Positions 52,650 through 62,330 of a DNA stretch of 64,000 nucleotides are shown here, piece after piece. Source of the DNA: Acidimangrovimonas sediminis (GTDB lineage: Bacteria > Pseudomonadota > Alphaproteobacteria > Rhodobacterales > Rhodobacteraceae). A program made the position numbers and the translations under genes. Within the stretch, counting starts at the first letter, position 1. Each line of letters begins with the position of its first letter. The stretch covers positions 124,001-188,000 of the forward strand of contig NZ_PHSN01000005.1 in NCBI RefSeq assembly GCF_002871005.1, read 5' to 3'. The notes beneath the pieces are model-generated. The model saw nothing but the letters and a program-made list of their open reading frames with translations, was not told where the DNA came from and ran no database searches.

Positions 52650-53834
52650 ATGCTCGCGCCCTATGCGTGCCTTCCAGAACAAAGCCGCGGCAGGCGGTAT
52701 CCCGAAAAATATTCCACCTTCCGCTCCGCGTTCCAGCGTGACCGCGACCGGATCATCCATTCCTCGGCCTTCCGACGGCTGAAGCACAAGACCCAGGTCT
52801 TCGTCGAGCATGAGGGCGATTACTACCGCACCCGGCTGACCCACACGATCGAGGTGGCGCAGGTCGCGCGTACTATCGCCGGCACGCTTGGCCTCAACAC
52901 CGATCTGGCCGAGGCGGTGGCGCTGGCGCATGACCTTGGCCACCCGCCCTTCGGCCACACGGGCGAGGATGCGCTGCACGTGCTGATGGCGCCCTACGGC
53001 GGGTTCGACCACAACGCCCAGGCGCTGCGCATCGTCACAAGGCTGGAAAAGCACTACGCCGATTTCGACGGGCTGAACCTGACGTGGGAAACGCTCGAGG
53101 GGATCGCCAAGCACAACGGCCCGGTCACGGGCCCGCATGCGCAGGGCTCGCATTCCGTGCCCGAGGGGGGCGAGCTGCCCTATGCCCTGGCCGATGTGCA
53201 GCGCGACATCGACCTGGAGCTGTCGACCCACGCCAGCGCCGAGGCGCAGGTGGCCGCCGTGGCCGACGACGTCGCCTACAATCACCACGACCTGCATGAC
53301 GGTCTGCGCTCGGGCCTCTTTACCGAGGACGATCTGATGGAGCTGCCGGTGACGCGCCCCGCCTTCGAGGCGGTGGACGCGATGTACCCGGGGCTGGAGC
53401 CGATGCGGCGCCGGCATGAGGCGTTGCGGCGGGTGTTCGGGGTGATGGTCGAGGACGTGATCCAGGTGGCGCAGCAGCGGCTGGAGGCGGCGCAACCCCA
53501 GAGCGTGGACGAGATCCGCGACATGGGCACCACGATCATTCGCTTCTCGAAGCCGCTCTATCAGGACCTCAAGGCGGTGAAATCCTTCCTGTTCAAGCGG
53601 ATGTACCGCGCGCCCACGGTGGTCGAGGAACGCCGCCGGGTGACGGCGGTGGTCAACGACTTGTTTCCGCTCTTCATGTCCGATCCCGCGCTCTTGCCCG
53701 CCGAATGGCGCGAGGACGTGGCCGGTGCCACGGACGAGACGCAGCTTGCGCGGATCGTCGTCGATTACGTCTCGGGCATGACCGACCGCTTCGCGCTGGC
53801 CGAACACGCCCGCCTCTGCGGGGGGGCGGGTTGA
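52650..53834 (+). CDS. dgt: dGTP triphosphohydrolase-like HD-domain protein
   Basis: 394 aa. HD-superfamily metal ligands appear in RLTHTIEVAQVAR (His) and ALAHDLGHPPFGHTGEDAL (His-Asp), and a later Asp in VADDVAYNHHDLHD. N-terminal RDRDRIIHSSAFRRLKHKTQVF is typical of dGTPase-family proteins, which hydrolyse dNTPs to nucleosides and triphosphate. An in-frame ATG at 52623 would add nine residues; 52650 (MLAPYACLPEQSRGR) fits the family start better. Confidence 0.93.
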   Translation: MLAPYACLPEQSRGRRYPEKYSTFRSAFQRDRDRIIHSSAFRRLKHKTQVFVEHEGDYYRTRLTHTIEVAQVARTIAGTLGLNTDLAEAVALAHDLGHPPFGHTGEDALHVLMAPYGGFDHNAQALRIVTRLEKHYADFDGLNLTWETLEGIAKHNGPVTGPHAQGSHSVPEGGELPYALADVQRDIDLELSTHASAEAQVAAVADDVAYNHHDLHDGLRSGLFTEDDLMELPVTRPAFEAVDAMYPGLEPMRRRHEALRRVFGVMVEDVIQVAQQRLEAAQPQSVDEIRDMGTTIIRFSKPLYQDLKAVKSFLFKRMYRAPTVVEERRRVTAVVNDLFPLFMSDPALLPAEWREDVAGATDETQLARIVVDYVSGMTDRFALAEHARLCGGAG

Positions 53835-53851
53835 GCGCGGCCGAGACCGCG

Positions 53852-55693
53852 ATGAGCGGGGCGGCCGGGATGGGCCCGGTGGCGGCTTTCGCGCTGGTGG
53901 GCGCGCTGGGTGTGGGGTCGCAATGGCTGGCCTGGCGCCTGCATATGCCGGCGATCGTGGTGATGCTGGTCGCGGGGGTTCTCATCGGCCCGGTCGCGGG
54001 CCTCTTCGACCCTGCCGCCGAGTTCGGCGACCTGATGGCGCCGATGATCCAGCTCGCCGTCGCGGTGATCCTGTTCGAGGGCGGGCTCTCGCTCGATTTC
54101 GCGAGGCTCGGGGATGCGCGGGCAGGCGTGCGGCGGCTGATCTGGATGGGCGCGCCGATCGGCTGGCTGCTGTCGGCACTCGCGCTGCACCTCGTGGCGG
54201 GGCTGAGCTGGCAATCCTCGGCCGTGTTCGGCGGCATCCTGATCGTCACCGGCCCCACCGTGATCGCCCCCCTCCTGCGGCAGGCCCGGCTGTCGCGCCG
54301 TCCCGCCGCGCTCCTGCAATGGGAGGCGATTGTCGGCGACCCGCTGGGGGCGCTGGCGGGGGTCCTGGCCTACGAGGGCGTGCTGGTCCTGACCACCGCC
54401 GCCTCGCCGCTGGGCGCGGTGGGGGAATTCGCGCTTGGCATCGTCTTTTCCGGCGCTCTGGGGGCGGTGTCGGGCCGGGGCCTCGTCTGGGCGTTCCGTG
54501 CAGGGCGGGTGCCGGAATACATGAAGGTGCCGGTGCTCTTTGCCACGCTTCTCGCAGTCTTCGCGCTGTCTGACGCGGTGCTGCATGAAAGCGGGCTCCT
54601 GACCGTGACCGTGATGGGGGTGGTGATCGCCAATGCCGATCTGCCCTCCTACGATGAGCTGCGCCGGTTCAAGGAGCACGCGACCGTGCTGCTGGTCTCG
54701 GGGGTGTTCATCCTGATGGCGGCCTCGCTCGACCTCGGACAGGTCCGGGCGCTGGACTGGCGGGCTTGGGTCTTCGTGGCGGCGGTGATCCTCGTGGTGC
54801 GGCCGCTGACCGTGGGGATCGCGCTGGCCGGCGCGCCGGTGCCCTGGCGCGAGCGGTTGCTGATCGGGATGACCGCGCCGCGCGGCATCGTGCTGGTGGC
54901 CGTCGCCGGGCTGTTCGGCACGCGGCTTGATCACCTCGGCGTGGCGGACGGGCACCTGCTGGGGCCGATGGCCTTCGTGCTGGTGGCGGTGACGGTGGTG
55001 CTGCACGGCTTCGGGTTGAAGCCCCTCGCGCGGGCCCTGGGGCTGGGCGGGGACGGCATGCCCGGGGTGATCGTGATCGGCGCGTCGCGCTGGGGCGTGG
55101 CGCTGGCCGAGACCTTGCACAAGCTCGAGGTGCCGGTGCTGGTGACCGACCCCAACCACCTGCGCCTGCGCCGCGCGCGCCGCGCTGGCCTGCCGGTCTT
55201 CATGGGCGACATCCTTTCCGAGGCGGCCGAGCACTCGGTGGAGCTGGTGGCATTCGGCACGGCTGTCGCCGCCACCGACAACGATGCCTACAACACGCTG
55301 GTCGCCACCGATCTGGGCCCCGAGTTCGGCCGCGACAACGTCTACCAGACCGCGCGCGAGAAAGAGGACAAGATCCGCCACGCGCTGCCCGCGACGCTGG
55401 GCGGCCGCGCCTTCGGCGATGGCGAAACCGCCGAGGCGCTGGAGCAGCGCATGATCGACGGCTGGACCCTGGGCACCACCCGGCTGACCGAGGAGTTCGG
55501 CTACGCCGACTGGCAGGAGAAGCGCCCGGGCGCGGTGCTGATCGGCTGGGTCGGCCCGGGCGGGCGGCTGCGCTTCGTTCCGGCCGACGCCGAGGTGAAA
55601 TCGGCCCCCGGTACGCGCCTGATCGCCATGCTGCCGCCGGAGCCCGCGGAGGTGCGGCCGAAGATGGAAGGGGCAAGCGGCCTGCCGGGCTGA
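53852..55693 (+). CDS. Cation/proton antiporter with RCK-like C-terminus
   Basis: 613 aa. About twelve helices (residues 1-395) of the CPA1/NhaP-type include ILFEGGLSLDFARL, VTGPTVIAPLLRQARL and LIGMTAPRGIVLVAVAGLFG. The C-terminal cytosolic part has a Rossmann RCK_N domain (VIVIGASRWGVALAETLHKLEVPVLVTDPN-like from ~400) and an RCK_C-like end (APGTRLIAMLPPEP). Nucleotide gating of K+ or Na+/H+ exchange is expected. A TTG at 53831 overlapping the dgt stop (TTGA) is an alternative start. Confidence 0.9.
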   Translation: MSGAAGMGPVAAFALVGALGVGSQWLAWRLHMPAIVVMLVAGVLIGPVAGLFDPAAEFGDLMAPMIQLAVAVILFEGGLSLDFARLGDARAGVRRLIWMGAPIGWLLSALALHLVAGLSWQSSAVFGGILIVTGPTVIAPLLRQARLSRRPAALLQWEAIVGDPLGALAGVLAYEGVLVLTTAASPLGAVGEFALGIVFSGALGAVSGRGLVWAFRAGRVPEYMKVPVLFATLLAVFALSDAVLHESGLLTVTVMGVVIANADLPSYDELRRFKEHATVLLVSGVFILMAASLDLGQVRALDWRAWVFVAAVILVVRPLTVGIALAGAPVPWRERLLIGMTAPRGIVLVAVAGLFGTRLDHLGVADGHLLGPMAFVLVAVTVVLHGFGLKPLARALGLGGDGMPGVIVIGASRWGVALAETLHKLEVPVLVTDPNHLRLRRARRAGLPVFMGDILSEAAEHSVELVAFGTAVAATDNDAYNTLVATDLGPEFGRDNVYQTAREKEDKIRHALPATLGGRAFGDGETAEALEQRMIDGWTLGTTRLTEEFGYADWQEKRPGAVLIGWVGPGGRLRFVPADAEVKSAPGTRLIAMLPPEPAEVRPKMEGASGLPG

Positions 55694-55744
55694 CGCGACG
55701 CATGTCCTGCCTGCCCGGCCGTGGCGCGGGGGGCGGCGAAGGCT

Positions 55745-55805
55745 GCGTATTTGGGGAACAATGAAATGCAGGGAGGTCTCTCCTTTCATTGTTCTTCAAA
55801 TACGC
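55745..55805 (+). repeat. 61-base hairpin element (terminator-like)
   Basis: GCGTATTTG, GG, GAACAATGAAA on the left pair with TTTCATTGTTC, TT, CAAATACGC on the right. This gives 22 bonds with two G-U pairs at the GG/TT step in RNA, and an inner GGAG/CTCC stem in the loop. It begins 52 bases after the antiporter stop and could end that transcript. A half copy exists near 52118. Confidence 0.8.
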
Positions 55806-55906
55806 AAGGCCGTTTTCCACCCGGGGTGCGGCCGGGCAGGGGGGCGCCCTGCCATTGACGCGGACACGGCGCGTGGTAAACCCCGGGCCAACGAAGGATG
55901 GACCCG

Positions 55907-57652
55907 ATGAACCTGTTTTCCCAGATCCGCGCGCAGGTGATTGCCGCGCTCGACGCGCTGGTGGCCGAGGGCGCGCTGCCCGCGGGCCTCGATACCGCCA
56001 ACGTCACGGTCGAGCCGCCGCGCGATCCGGCGCATGGCGACATGGCGACCAATGCCGCGATGGTGTTGGCGAAACCCGCCGGCATGAAGCCGCGCGACAT
56101 CGCCGAGGCGCTGGCCGTCCGGCTGACGGCCGATCCGCGGATCGCCTCGGCCGAGGTGGCGGGGCCGGGGTTCCTCAACATGCGGGTGGCGCCCGAGATC
56201 TGGCATGACCTGCTGCGCTCGGTCCTGACGCAGGGTACCGATTACGGCCGGTCCGTGCTGGGCGACGGTATCAAGGTGAACGTCGAGTTCGTTTCGGCCA
56301 ACCCGACCGGCCCGATGCACGTGGGCCATACCCGCGGTGCGGTCTTCGGCGACGCGCTGGCCGCGCTTCTGGATTTCGCGGGCTATGACGTCACGCGGGA
56401 GTATTACATCAACGACGGCGGCGCGCAGGTCGACGTTCTCGCCCGGTCCGCGTTCGAGCGGTACCGCGAGGCTTGCGGCCTGTCGCCCGAGATCCGTGAG
56501 GGGCTTTATCCCGGCGATTACCTGATCCCCGTCGGTGCCGCCCTGAAGGAGAAATACGGCGAGAGCCTGCTCGACCAGCCGGAATCCGCCTGGCTGGAAG
56601 AGGTTCGGGAGTTCTCGACCGAGGCGATGATGGCAATGATCCGCGAGGATCTGGCGCTTCTGGGCGTGAAGATGGACGTCTACTTCTCGGAGAAGTCGCT
56701 TTACGGCACCGGCCGGATCGAGGAGGCTCTCAAGAGCCTAGAGGACCGCGGCCTGATCTATACCGGCGTGCTGGAGCCGCCGAAGGGCAAGACCCCCGAG
56801 GATTGGGAGCCGCGCGAGCAGACGCTGTTCCGCTCCACCGATTTCGGCGACGATGTCGACCGGCCGGTGAAGAAATCCGACGGGTCGTGGACCTATTTCG
56901 CCCCCGACATCGCCTATCACTATGACAAGGTGACCCGCGGCTACGATCAGCTGATCGACATCTTCGGGGCGGACCACGGCGGTTACGTCAAGCGGATGAA
57001 GGCGGTGGTGGCGGCGCTGGGGGGCAATTCCGTCTCGCTCGACATCAAGCTGATCCAGCTGGTGAAGCTCTTCAAGAACGGCGAGCCCTTCAAGATGTCG
57101 AAGCGCGCGGGCACCTTCGTCACGCTGCGCGACGTGGTCGAGCAGGCGGGCGCCGACGTGACCCGCTTCGTCATGCTGACCCGCAAGAACGACGCGCCCC
57201 TCGATTTCGATTTCGACAAGGTGCTGGAGCAGACCAAGGACAACCCGGTCTTCTACGTGCAATATGCGCATGCCCGGGTCTGTTCGGTGTTGCGCCGGGC
57301 GGAGGAGCTGGGCCTGGATACTTCGGACGCGGCGCTGTCCGGGGCAGCGCTGGAGCGTCTGGACCATCCGGCGGAGCTTGACCTAGCGCGCAAGGTGGCC
57401 GAATGGCCGCGCCTTGTCGAGATCGCGGCGCGGGGGCATGAGCCGCACCGGATCGCCTTCTACCTCTATGACCTCGCGTCGGATCTGCACGGACACTGGG
57501 CCAAGGGCAACGACGAGATGGGCCTGCGCTTCATCCAGGAAGACGATCTTGGCGCGACGCAGGCGAAAATCGCGCTGGCGCGGAGCGTCGCGGTTGTCAT
57601 TTCCGCAGGCCTTGCTATCCTAGGGGTCACGCCGGTCGAGGAGATGCGCTGA
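55907..57652 (+). CDS. argS: Arginyl-tRNA synthetase
   Basis: 581 aa. Class I synthetase motifs: HVGHTRGA (HIGH box) in the [15 protein letters not shown] segment near residue 130, and KMSKRAG (KMSKS-like) near 400. The N-terminal additional domain and C-terminal anticodon-binding helices ([34 protein letters not shown]) are in place. The ATG at 55907 was preferred to 55898 because GAAGGA lies ~8 nt before it. Confidence 0.96.
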   Translation: MNLFSQIRAQVIAALDALVAEGALPAGLDTANVTVEPPRDPAHGDMATNAAMVLAKPAGMKPRDIAEALAVRLTADPRIASAEVAGPGFLNMRVAPEIWHDLLRSVLTQGTDYGRSVLGDGIKVNVEFVSANPTGPMHVGHTRGAVFGDALAALLDFAGYDVTREYYINDGGAQVDVLARSAFERYREACGLSPEIREGLYPGDYLIPVGAALKEKYGESLLDQPESAWLEEVREFSTEAMMAMIREDLALLGVKMDVYFSEKSLYGTGRIEEALKSLEDRGLIYTGVLEPPKGKTPEDWEPREQTLFRSTDFGDDVDRPVKKSDGSWTYFAPDIAYHYDKVTRGYDQLIDIFGADHGGYVKRMKAVVAALGGNSVSLDIKLIQLVKLFKNGEPFKMSKRAGTFVTLRDVVEQAGADVTRFVMLTRKNDAPLDFDFDKVLEQTKDNPVFYVQYAHARVCSVLRRAEELGLDTSDAALSGAALERLDHPAELDLARKVAEWPRLVEIAARGHEPHRIAFYLYDLASDLHGHWAKGNDEMGLRFIQEDDLGATQAKIALARSVAVVISAGLAILGVTPVEEMR

Positions 57653-57720
57653 AGAACAAGCGCCCCGCCGGAACGTGACGCAGGCAATGGGTCCTCCGGG
57701 GCCCCGAGGCAGAGCAGAGC

Positions 57721-58728
57721 ATGGCGGGCATCGAATACGATCACCAGGACGCATCGCGTCCCGGCATCCAGCCGGGGGCGCTGCAGGGTTACATCAACAT
57801 CGCCGGTGCGGTCACGTCTCTGGCGCTGATTATCGGCGTCGGCATATGGGGCTACAAGCTGGTCCGGCGCGACGCCGCCGGCGTGCCGGTGATCCAGGCG
57901 CTGAAGGGGCCGATGCGGATCGCGCCCGAGGATCCGGGCGGCCAGATCGCCCGGAACGAGGGCCTTGCCGTCAACGCCGTCGCCGCCGACCAGCCGCTGC
58001 CGCCCGCGCCGAACCGTGTTGTGCTGGCGCCGAAGCCGATCACCCTGTCAACGAACGACACCGCGCCGGTGGACACCAAGACCGACGGTGTTGCCGCCCA
58101 GGTGGCGGGGCAGGGTGCGGGGCAGACCGCCGGCCAGGTTGCCGACCAAAGTGCCAGCCAGTCGGCCGACGCGACTGCTTCCGATGGGGCGGACGGGTCT
58201 GACGCGGCCGGTGCCGCCGATCAGCAGGACGCGGCCCCCGCAAAGCCCACCGACCCGGTCGAGGCCGCGCTGATGGCCGCCCGCGCCGCGACCGAGCAGG
58301 TCACCGGCGAAGGGCCGGGCGCGGCCGACACCTCGGCACCGGTCACCGGGGGCACCGCGCAGGCGGTTCGTATGTCGCCGCGTCCGGCGCTGCGCCCCGC
58401 GCAGCTGCATGTCGCGATCGACAAGGTCGCGACCGAGGCGCCGGTGACCAAGATGATCGACCCCGCCACGCTGAAGCCGGGCACCCGCCTTGTGCAGCTT
58501 GGCGCCTATCCCGACACCGACACCGCCAAGGCCGCCTGGACCCGCATCGCCGAGCAGTTCGGCGCGCTGATCGACGGCCATGGCGAGGTGATCCAGCAGG
58601 CCCAGAGCGGCGGGCGCACCTTCTATCGCTTGCGCGCGGCCGGGTTCGAAAGCGACAGCGACGCGCGGGCCTTCTGCGCCGCTCTGACGGCCCAGAACGC
58701 CGGCTGCATTCCGGTGACGCTGCGCTGA
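57721..58728 (+). CDS. SPOR-domain membrane protein
   Basis: 335 aa. A cytoplasmic N-terminus, one transmembrane helix (residues ~26-45) and a long low-complexity Ala/Gln/Asp-rich periplasmic linker (~105-210, GQGAGQTAGQVADQ-like repeats). The C-terminal SPOR domain covers ~255-335 (TRLVQLGAYPDTDTAKAAW; FYRLRAAGFESDSDARAFC). SPOR domains bind denuded septal peptidoglycan, so it is probably recruited to the division site. It is followed directly by nagZ (one-base overlap). Confidence 0.93.
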   Translation: MAGIEYDHQDASRPGIQPGALQGYINIAGAVTSLALIIGVGIWGYKLVRRDAAGVPVIQALKGPMRIAPEDPGGQIARNEGLAVNAVAADQPLPPAPNRVVLAPKPITLSTNDTAPVDTKTDGVAAQVAGQGAGQTAGQVADQSASQSADATASDGADGSDAAGAADQQDAAPAKPTDPVEAALMAARAATEQVTGEGPGAADTSAPVTGGTAQAVRMSPRPALRPAQLHVAIDKVATEAPVTKMIDPATLKPGTRLVQLGAYPDTDTAKAAWTRIAEQFGALIDGHGEVIQQAQSGGRTFYRLRAAGFESDSDARAFCAALTAQNAGCIPVTLR

Positions 58729-59741
58729 TGGCGGCCCATGGTGCCACGGTGCTGGGCTGCGAAGGCGCGGCCCTGACAGAGGCGGAGCGCGCCTTCTTTC
58801 GCGCGGCCGACCCCTGGGGTTTCATCCTGTTCAAGCGCAACATCGAGGATCCCGCGCAGCTGCGCCGGCTGACGTCGGACCTGCGCGAGGCGGTGGGGCG
58901 CGACGCGGTGGTGATGATCGACCAGGAGGGCGGCCGCGTCGCCCGCTTGCGCCCGCCGCACTGGCGCGCCTGGCCCGATCCGCGCGCCCAGATCGACGCG
59001 GTGGGGCCGGAGCGGGCGGCGCGGGCCATGTGGCTGCGCTACCGCCTGATGGCGCATGAGATGCGCGCTGTCGGCATCGACTGCGACTGCGCCCCGGTGG
59101 CCGATCTGCGCGGGCCCGACACCCATCCGTTCCTCGACTACCGCTGCTACGGCGACACGGTCGAGACGGTGGTCGAGATCGCCGGCGCGGTGGCGCAGGC
59201 GCTGCTGTCGGGCGGGGTGCTGCCGGTGATGAAGCATCTTCCCGGCCACGGCCGCGCCAATGCCGACACCCACCATGACCTGCCCGAGGTCACGGCGGCG
59301 CCCGAGGTGTTGGAGGCGACCGATTTCGCCACCTTCCGCGCCCTGAACACCCTGCCGATGGCGATGAGCGCCCATGTCATCTTTCCGGCATGGGATCAGA
59401 CCCGCCCCGCCACCCAGTCACCCGAGATGATCCGGGTGATGCGCGAGGTGATCGGCTTCGGCGGCCTGCTGCTGACCGACGACCTGTCGATGGAGGCGCT
59501 GTCCGGAACCATCGCCGACCGTGCCCGGTTCGCGGTCGAGGCGGGCTGCGATATCGCGCTGCATTGCAACGGCGTGCTGGCCGAGATGGAGGCGGTGGCC
59601 GAGGTCTCGGGCCGGCTCTCGCCCCAGGGGGCCGTACGGGCCGAGGCGGCGCTGGCCGCGCGCCAGATCCCCGATCCGATTGACATCCGCGCCCTCGAGG
59701 CCGAACTTGAAGGCCTGATGACAGGGCCGGGGAATGTCTGA
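58728..59741 (+). CDS. nagZ: Beta-N-acetylhexosaminidase NagZ
   Basis: 337 aa, GH3 family. MIDQEGGRVARLRPPHW near residue 65, MKHLPGHGRANADTHHDLP near 167 (catalytic His of GH3 NagZ), and the nucleophile Asp in GGLLLTDDLSMEAL near 249. It removes GlcNAc from anhydro-muropeptides in the cytosol during cell-wall recycling. It overlaps the SPOR gene by one base and scpA by 8, forming one operon. Confidence 0.95.
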   Translation: MAAHGATVLGCEGAALTEAERAFFRAADPWGFILFKRNIEDPAQLRRLTSDLREAVGRDAVVMIDQEGGRVARLRPPHWRAWPDPRAQIDAVGPERAARAMWLRYRLMAHEMRAVGIDCDCAPVADLRGPDTHPFLDYRCYGDTVETVVEIAGAVAQALLSGGVLPVMKHLPGHGRANADTHHDLPEVTAAPEVLEATDFATFRALNTLPMAMSAHVIFPAWDQTRPATQSPEMIRVMREVIGFGGLLLTDDLSMEALSGTIADRARFAVEAGCDIALHCNGVLAEMEAVAEVSGRLSPQGAVRAEAALAARQIPDPIDIRALEAELEGLMTGPGNV

Positions 59742-60528
59742 CGACCGCTGGGACCAGACTGACACGGAAGAGGACAGCGTCGCCGCCCGGCTTGCCGCCG
59801 AGGCGCTGATCGTCGATGTCGACGGCTTCGAGGGGCCGCTGGACCTTCTGTTGACCCTGTCGCGCACCCAGAAGGTGGACCTGCGCAAGATCTCCGTCCT
59901 GCAACTGGCCGAGCAGTATCTGTCTTTCGTCAACAAGGCCAAGGCCTTGCGGATCGAACTTGCGGCGGATTACCTGGTGATGGCGGCCTGGCTCGCCTTC
60001 CTGAAATCGCGCCTTCTGCTGCCACCTGACCCCGAGGACGAGGGCCCGAGCGCCGAGGATCTGGCGGCCCACCTGGCCTTTCAGCTGGAACGTCTTCAGG
60101 CGATGCGCGAGGCTGCGGCACAGCTCATGGCGCGCGACCAGAAGGGGCGCGACTTCTTCGGCCGTGGCGTGACCGAAGACGTGCAGCGCATCCGGGTGGT
60201 GAAATACACGGCTTCGCTGCTGGACCTGATGCAGGGCTATGCGCGGATCCGTACCCGCGATGAATTCCGCCCCTTCGTGATGGACCGCGACCACGTCTTC
60301 ACCATGGAGCAGGCGCTTGACCGGATGCGCGGGTTGATCGGCTATGCGGGCGAGTGGACCGACCTCGTCAGCTATCTGCCCGACGGCTGGCAGTTGGACC
60401 CCGGGCGCCGCCGCTCCGCCACGGCCGCGCATTTCGCGGCGATCCTCGAACTCGCCAAGCGGGGCCAGATCGAGGTAAGACAGGGCGAGACCTTCGCCCC
60501 CATCGAGATACGGAAGAAGACCGAGTGA
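59734..60528 (+). CDS. scpA: Segregation and condensation protein A
   Basis: 264 aa kleisin. The N-terminal FEGPLDLLLTLSRTQKVDLRKISVLQLAEQYL is diagnostic of ScpA. AADYLVMAAWLAFLKSRLLLPPD and a helical tail with HFAAILELAKRGQIEVRQGETFAPI follow. It bridges SMC with ScpB for chromosome compaction. The ATG at 59734 lies inside the end of nagZ; the stop overlaps scpB by four bases (GTGA). Confidence 0.96.
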   Translation: MSDDRWDQTDTEEDSVAARLAAEALIVDVDGFEGPLDLLLTLSRTQKVDLRKISVLQLAEQYLSFVNKAKALRIELAADYLVMAAWLAFLKSRLLLPPDPEDEGPSAEDLAAHLAFQLERLQAMREAAAQLMARDQKGRDFFGRGVTEDVQRIRVVKYTASLLDLMQGYARIRTRDEFRPFVMDRDHVFTMEQALDRMRGLIGYAGEWTDLVSYLPDGWQLDPGRRRSATAAHFAAILELAKRGQIEVRQGETFAPIEIRKKTE

Positions 60529-61202
60529 GTGACGCCTCAGACAACGCAACCGGCCGGGGCGCGGAACGGGAGGAACCCCTCTTCGACGCCCCACCGATGG
60601 CCGAGCAGGAACGCATGGTCGAGGCGATCCTGTTCGCCTCGGCCGAGGCGGTGACCCTGCGCGAGCTGGAGGCGCGGCTGCCTCTGGGCGCCGACCCGGC
60701 CGAGGCGCTGGTCAGCCTGCGCACCCGCTACGAGACGCGGGGCGTGCGGCTGGTACGGGTGGGCGATGCCTGGGCCTTTCGCACGGCGCCCGACCTCGGC
60801 CACCTGATGCACAAGGAAACGGTCGAGACGCGCAAGCTCAGCCGTGCCGCGATCGAGACGCTGGCGATCATCGCCTATCACCAGCCCTGCACCCGCGCCG
60901 AGATCGAGGAGATCCGCGGCGTGGCCGTCAGCCGCGGGACGGTGGACCAGCTGATCGAGCTGGAATGGATCCGCTTCGGCCGCCGCAGGATGACCCCGGG
61001 GCGCCCGGTGACCTTCGTGGTGACGGAAAGCTTCCTCGATCACTTCGGTCTGGAAAGCGCCCGCGACCTGCCGGGCCTGAAGGAGCTGCGCGCTGCGGGC
61101 CTTCTCGACAACCGGCCGCTGCCCGTGGGCATGGGCGGACCGCAGGTCGAGGAGGAGGAAGAAGACGAGGGCGGCGGTCAGAGCGAGCTCTTCGAGGATT
61201 GA
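60525..61202 (+). CDS. scpB: Segregation and condensation protein B
   Basis: 225 aa from GTG at 60525. Two winged-helix domains: MVEAILFASAEAVTLRELEARLP (N-terminal) and LSRAAIETLAIIAYHQPCTRAEIEEIRGV (diagnostic), then GRPVTFVVTESFLDHFGL. The acidic tail (VEEEEEDEGGG) is variable. It binds ScpA. Translation is coupled to scpA. Confidence 0.96.
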   Translation: MSDASDNATGRGAEREEPLFDAPPMAEQERMVEAILFASAEAVTLRELEARLPLGADPAEALVSLRTRYETRGVRLVRVGDAWAFRTAPDLGHLMHKETVETRKLSRAAIETLAIIAYHQPCTRAEIEEIRGVAVSRGTVDQLIELEWIRFGRRRMTPGRPVTFVVTESFLDHFGLESARDLPGLKELRAAGLLDNRPLPVGMGGPQVEEEEEDEGGGQSELFED

Positions 61203-61281
61203 CCGGCCCCGCCGCCCGCGCGCCTTGGTTTCGCCATCCGCGCGTGCGAGGGTACCCCGGCAAGGACATGGGAGACCCGCG

Positions 61282-61512
61282 ATGGACCGGATCCTCAACA
61301 TGGTCATGAAGATGGTGATGCGGCGGCTGATCAACACCGGCGTCAACAAGGGCATCGACATGGCTTCACGCCGGGGTTCCGGACCTGCCGGACCGAAGAA
61401 GGCCAACCGCGACATGACCCCGGAGGAACGCGCGAAGGCGCGGCAGACCGCCGAGACCACCAAGCGCGCCCGCCAGGCGATGCGGGTTGCGCGGCGGATT
61501 GGACGGTTCTGA
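61282..61512 (+). CDS. Small basic protein downstream of scpB, unrecognised
   Basis: 76 aa. Residues 1-27 are an amphipathic helix rich in Met and Arg (MDRILNMVMKMVMRRL). The rest is Lys/Arg/Ala-rich and helical (TPEERAKARQTAETTKRARQAMR). It lies 79 bases after scpB on the same strand and is followed by a pair of palindromes. No function known to me; the start ATG at 61282 has GGAGACC nearby. Confidence 0.78.
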   Translation: MDRILNMVMKMVMRRLINTGVNKGIDMASRRGSGPAGPKKANRDMTPEERAKARQTAETTKRARQAMRVARRIGRF

Positions 61513-61530
61513 CCGGCGGGGCCGGGGACC

Positions 61531-61574
61531 CAAGAAAATTCGAATTTTCTTGCAAATTCCTTCGAAGGAATTTG
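61531..61574 (+). terminator. Back-to-back 22-bp palindromes
   Basis: CAAGAAAATTC/GAATTTTCTTG (61531-61552) is followed at once by CAAATTCCTTC/GAAGGAATTTG (61553-61574). Both are perfect 22-base palindromes. They lie 18 bases past the small basic protein stop. The arrangement matches 29005-29049 and probably acts as a terminator. Confidence 0.75.
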
Positions 61575-61687
61575 GCCTGCGTGGGCGGGGCGTTCGGCAA
61601 TCGGTCCTTTGCGGTGTGTGCAGAGCGTGCAAGGGTGCGGGGCCCCGGCCTGGTCGCGGGGCCCGTTCGACAGGCAGGGCCGCGCCC

Positions 61688-62326
61688 GTGACACCGCGTC
61701 TTTTCACTCGCTTTCAGAATTCCGCCCGACAGCGGGTGCGGATCGTCCTGCATCTCAAGGGGATCGACTACGCCTATGTCCCGGTCCTCGATGCGGCGGA
61801 CCCGGCCTACCACGCGCTGAATCCCCAGGGCCTCATGCCCGCGCTCGAGATCGGGGGCCGGGTGGTCGCCCAGTCATCGGCGATCGTGGAACTGCTCGAG
61901 GATCTCTGGCCGGTGCCGAGCGTGTTGCCCGCCGATCCGTTCCTCAGGGCGGAGGTGCGGGCCTTCGCGCAGCACATCACGGCCGACCTTCACCCCGTCA
62001 ACAACAACCGCGTGCGCCGCTATCTGCGCGATCCGCTGGGGGTCGGCGAGGCGGAGATCCTGGGCTGGTACAGGCATTGGGTCGCGGTGACCTTCGCAAG
62101 CCTCGAGGCGCAGCTGGCCCGGCACGGCAGGGACAGCACATATTGCTTCGGCGACCGGCCGGGCCTTGCCGAGGCCTGCCTGGTGCCGCAGATGGACAAT
62201 GCGCGCCGGTTCGGCTGCGACCTCGGTGCCTATCCGCGGCTCCTGGCGGTCGATGCCGCCTGCCGCGGTCTCGACGCCTTCCGCCGCGCCGCGCCCGAGG
62301 CCCAGCCCGACTATCCGGGCGGCTGA
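61688..62326 (+). CDS. Glutathione S-transferase, maleylacetoacetate isomerase-like
   Basis: 212 aa from GTG at 61688. The zeta-class-like start has FQNSARQRVRIVLHLKGIDYAYVPV (active-site Ser near residue 11). NPQGLMPALEI, QSSAIVELLED and the C-terminal DRPGLAEACLVPQMDNARRFG follow, all close to MaiA. MaiA isomerises maleylacetoacetate in tyrosine breakdown. No hmgA or fahA lies nearby, so the pathway role is uncertain. Confidence 0.88.
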   Translation: MTPRLFTRFQNSARQRVRIVLHLKGIDYAYVPVLDAADPAYHALNPQGLMPALEIGGRVVAQSSAIVELLEDLWPVPSVLPADPFLRAEVRAFAQHITADLHPVNNNRVRRYLRDPLGVGEAEILGWYRHWVAVTFASLEAQLARHGRDSTYCFGDRPGLAEACLVPQMDNARRFGCDLGAYPRLLAVDAACRGLDAFRRAAPEAQPDYPGG

Positions 62327-62330
62327 GGCG

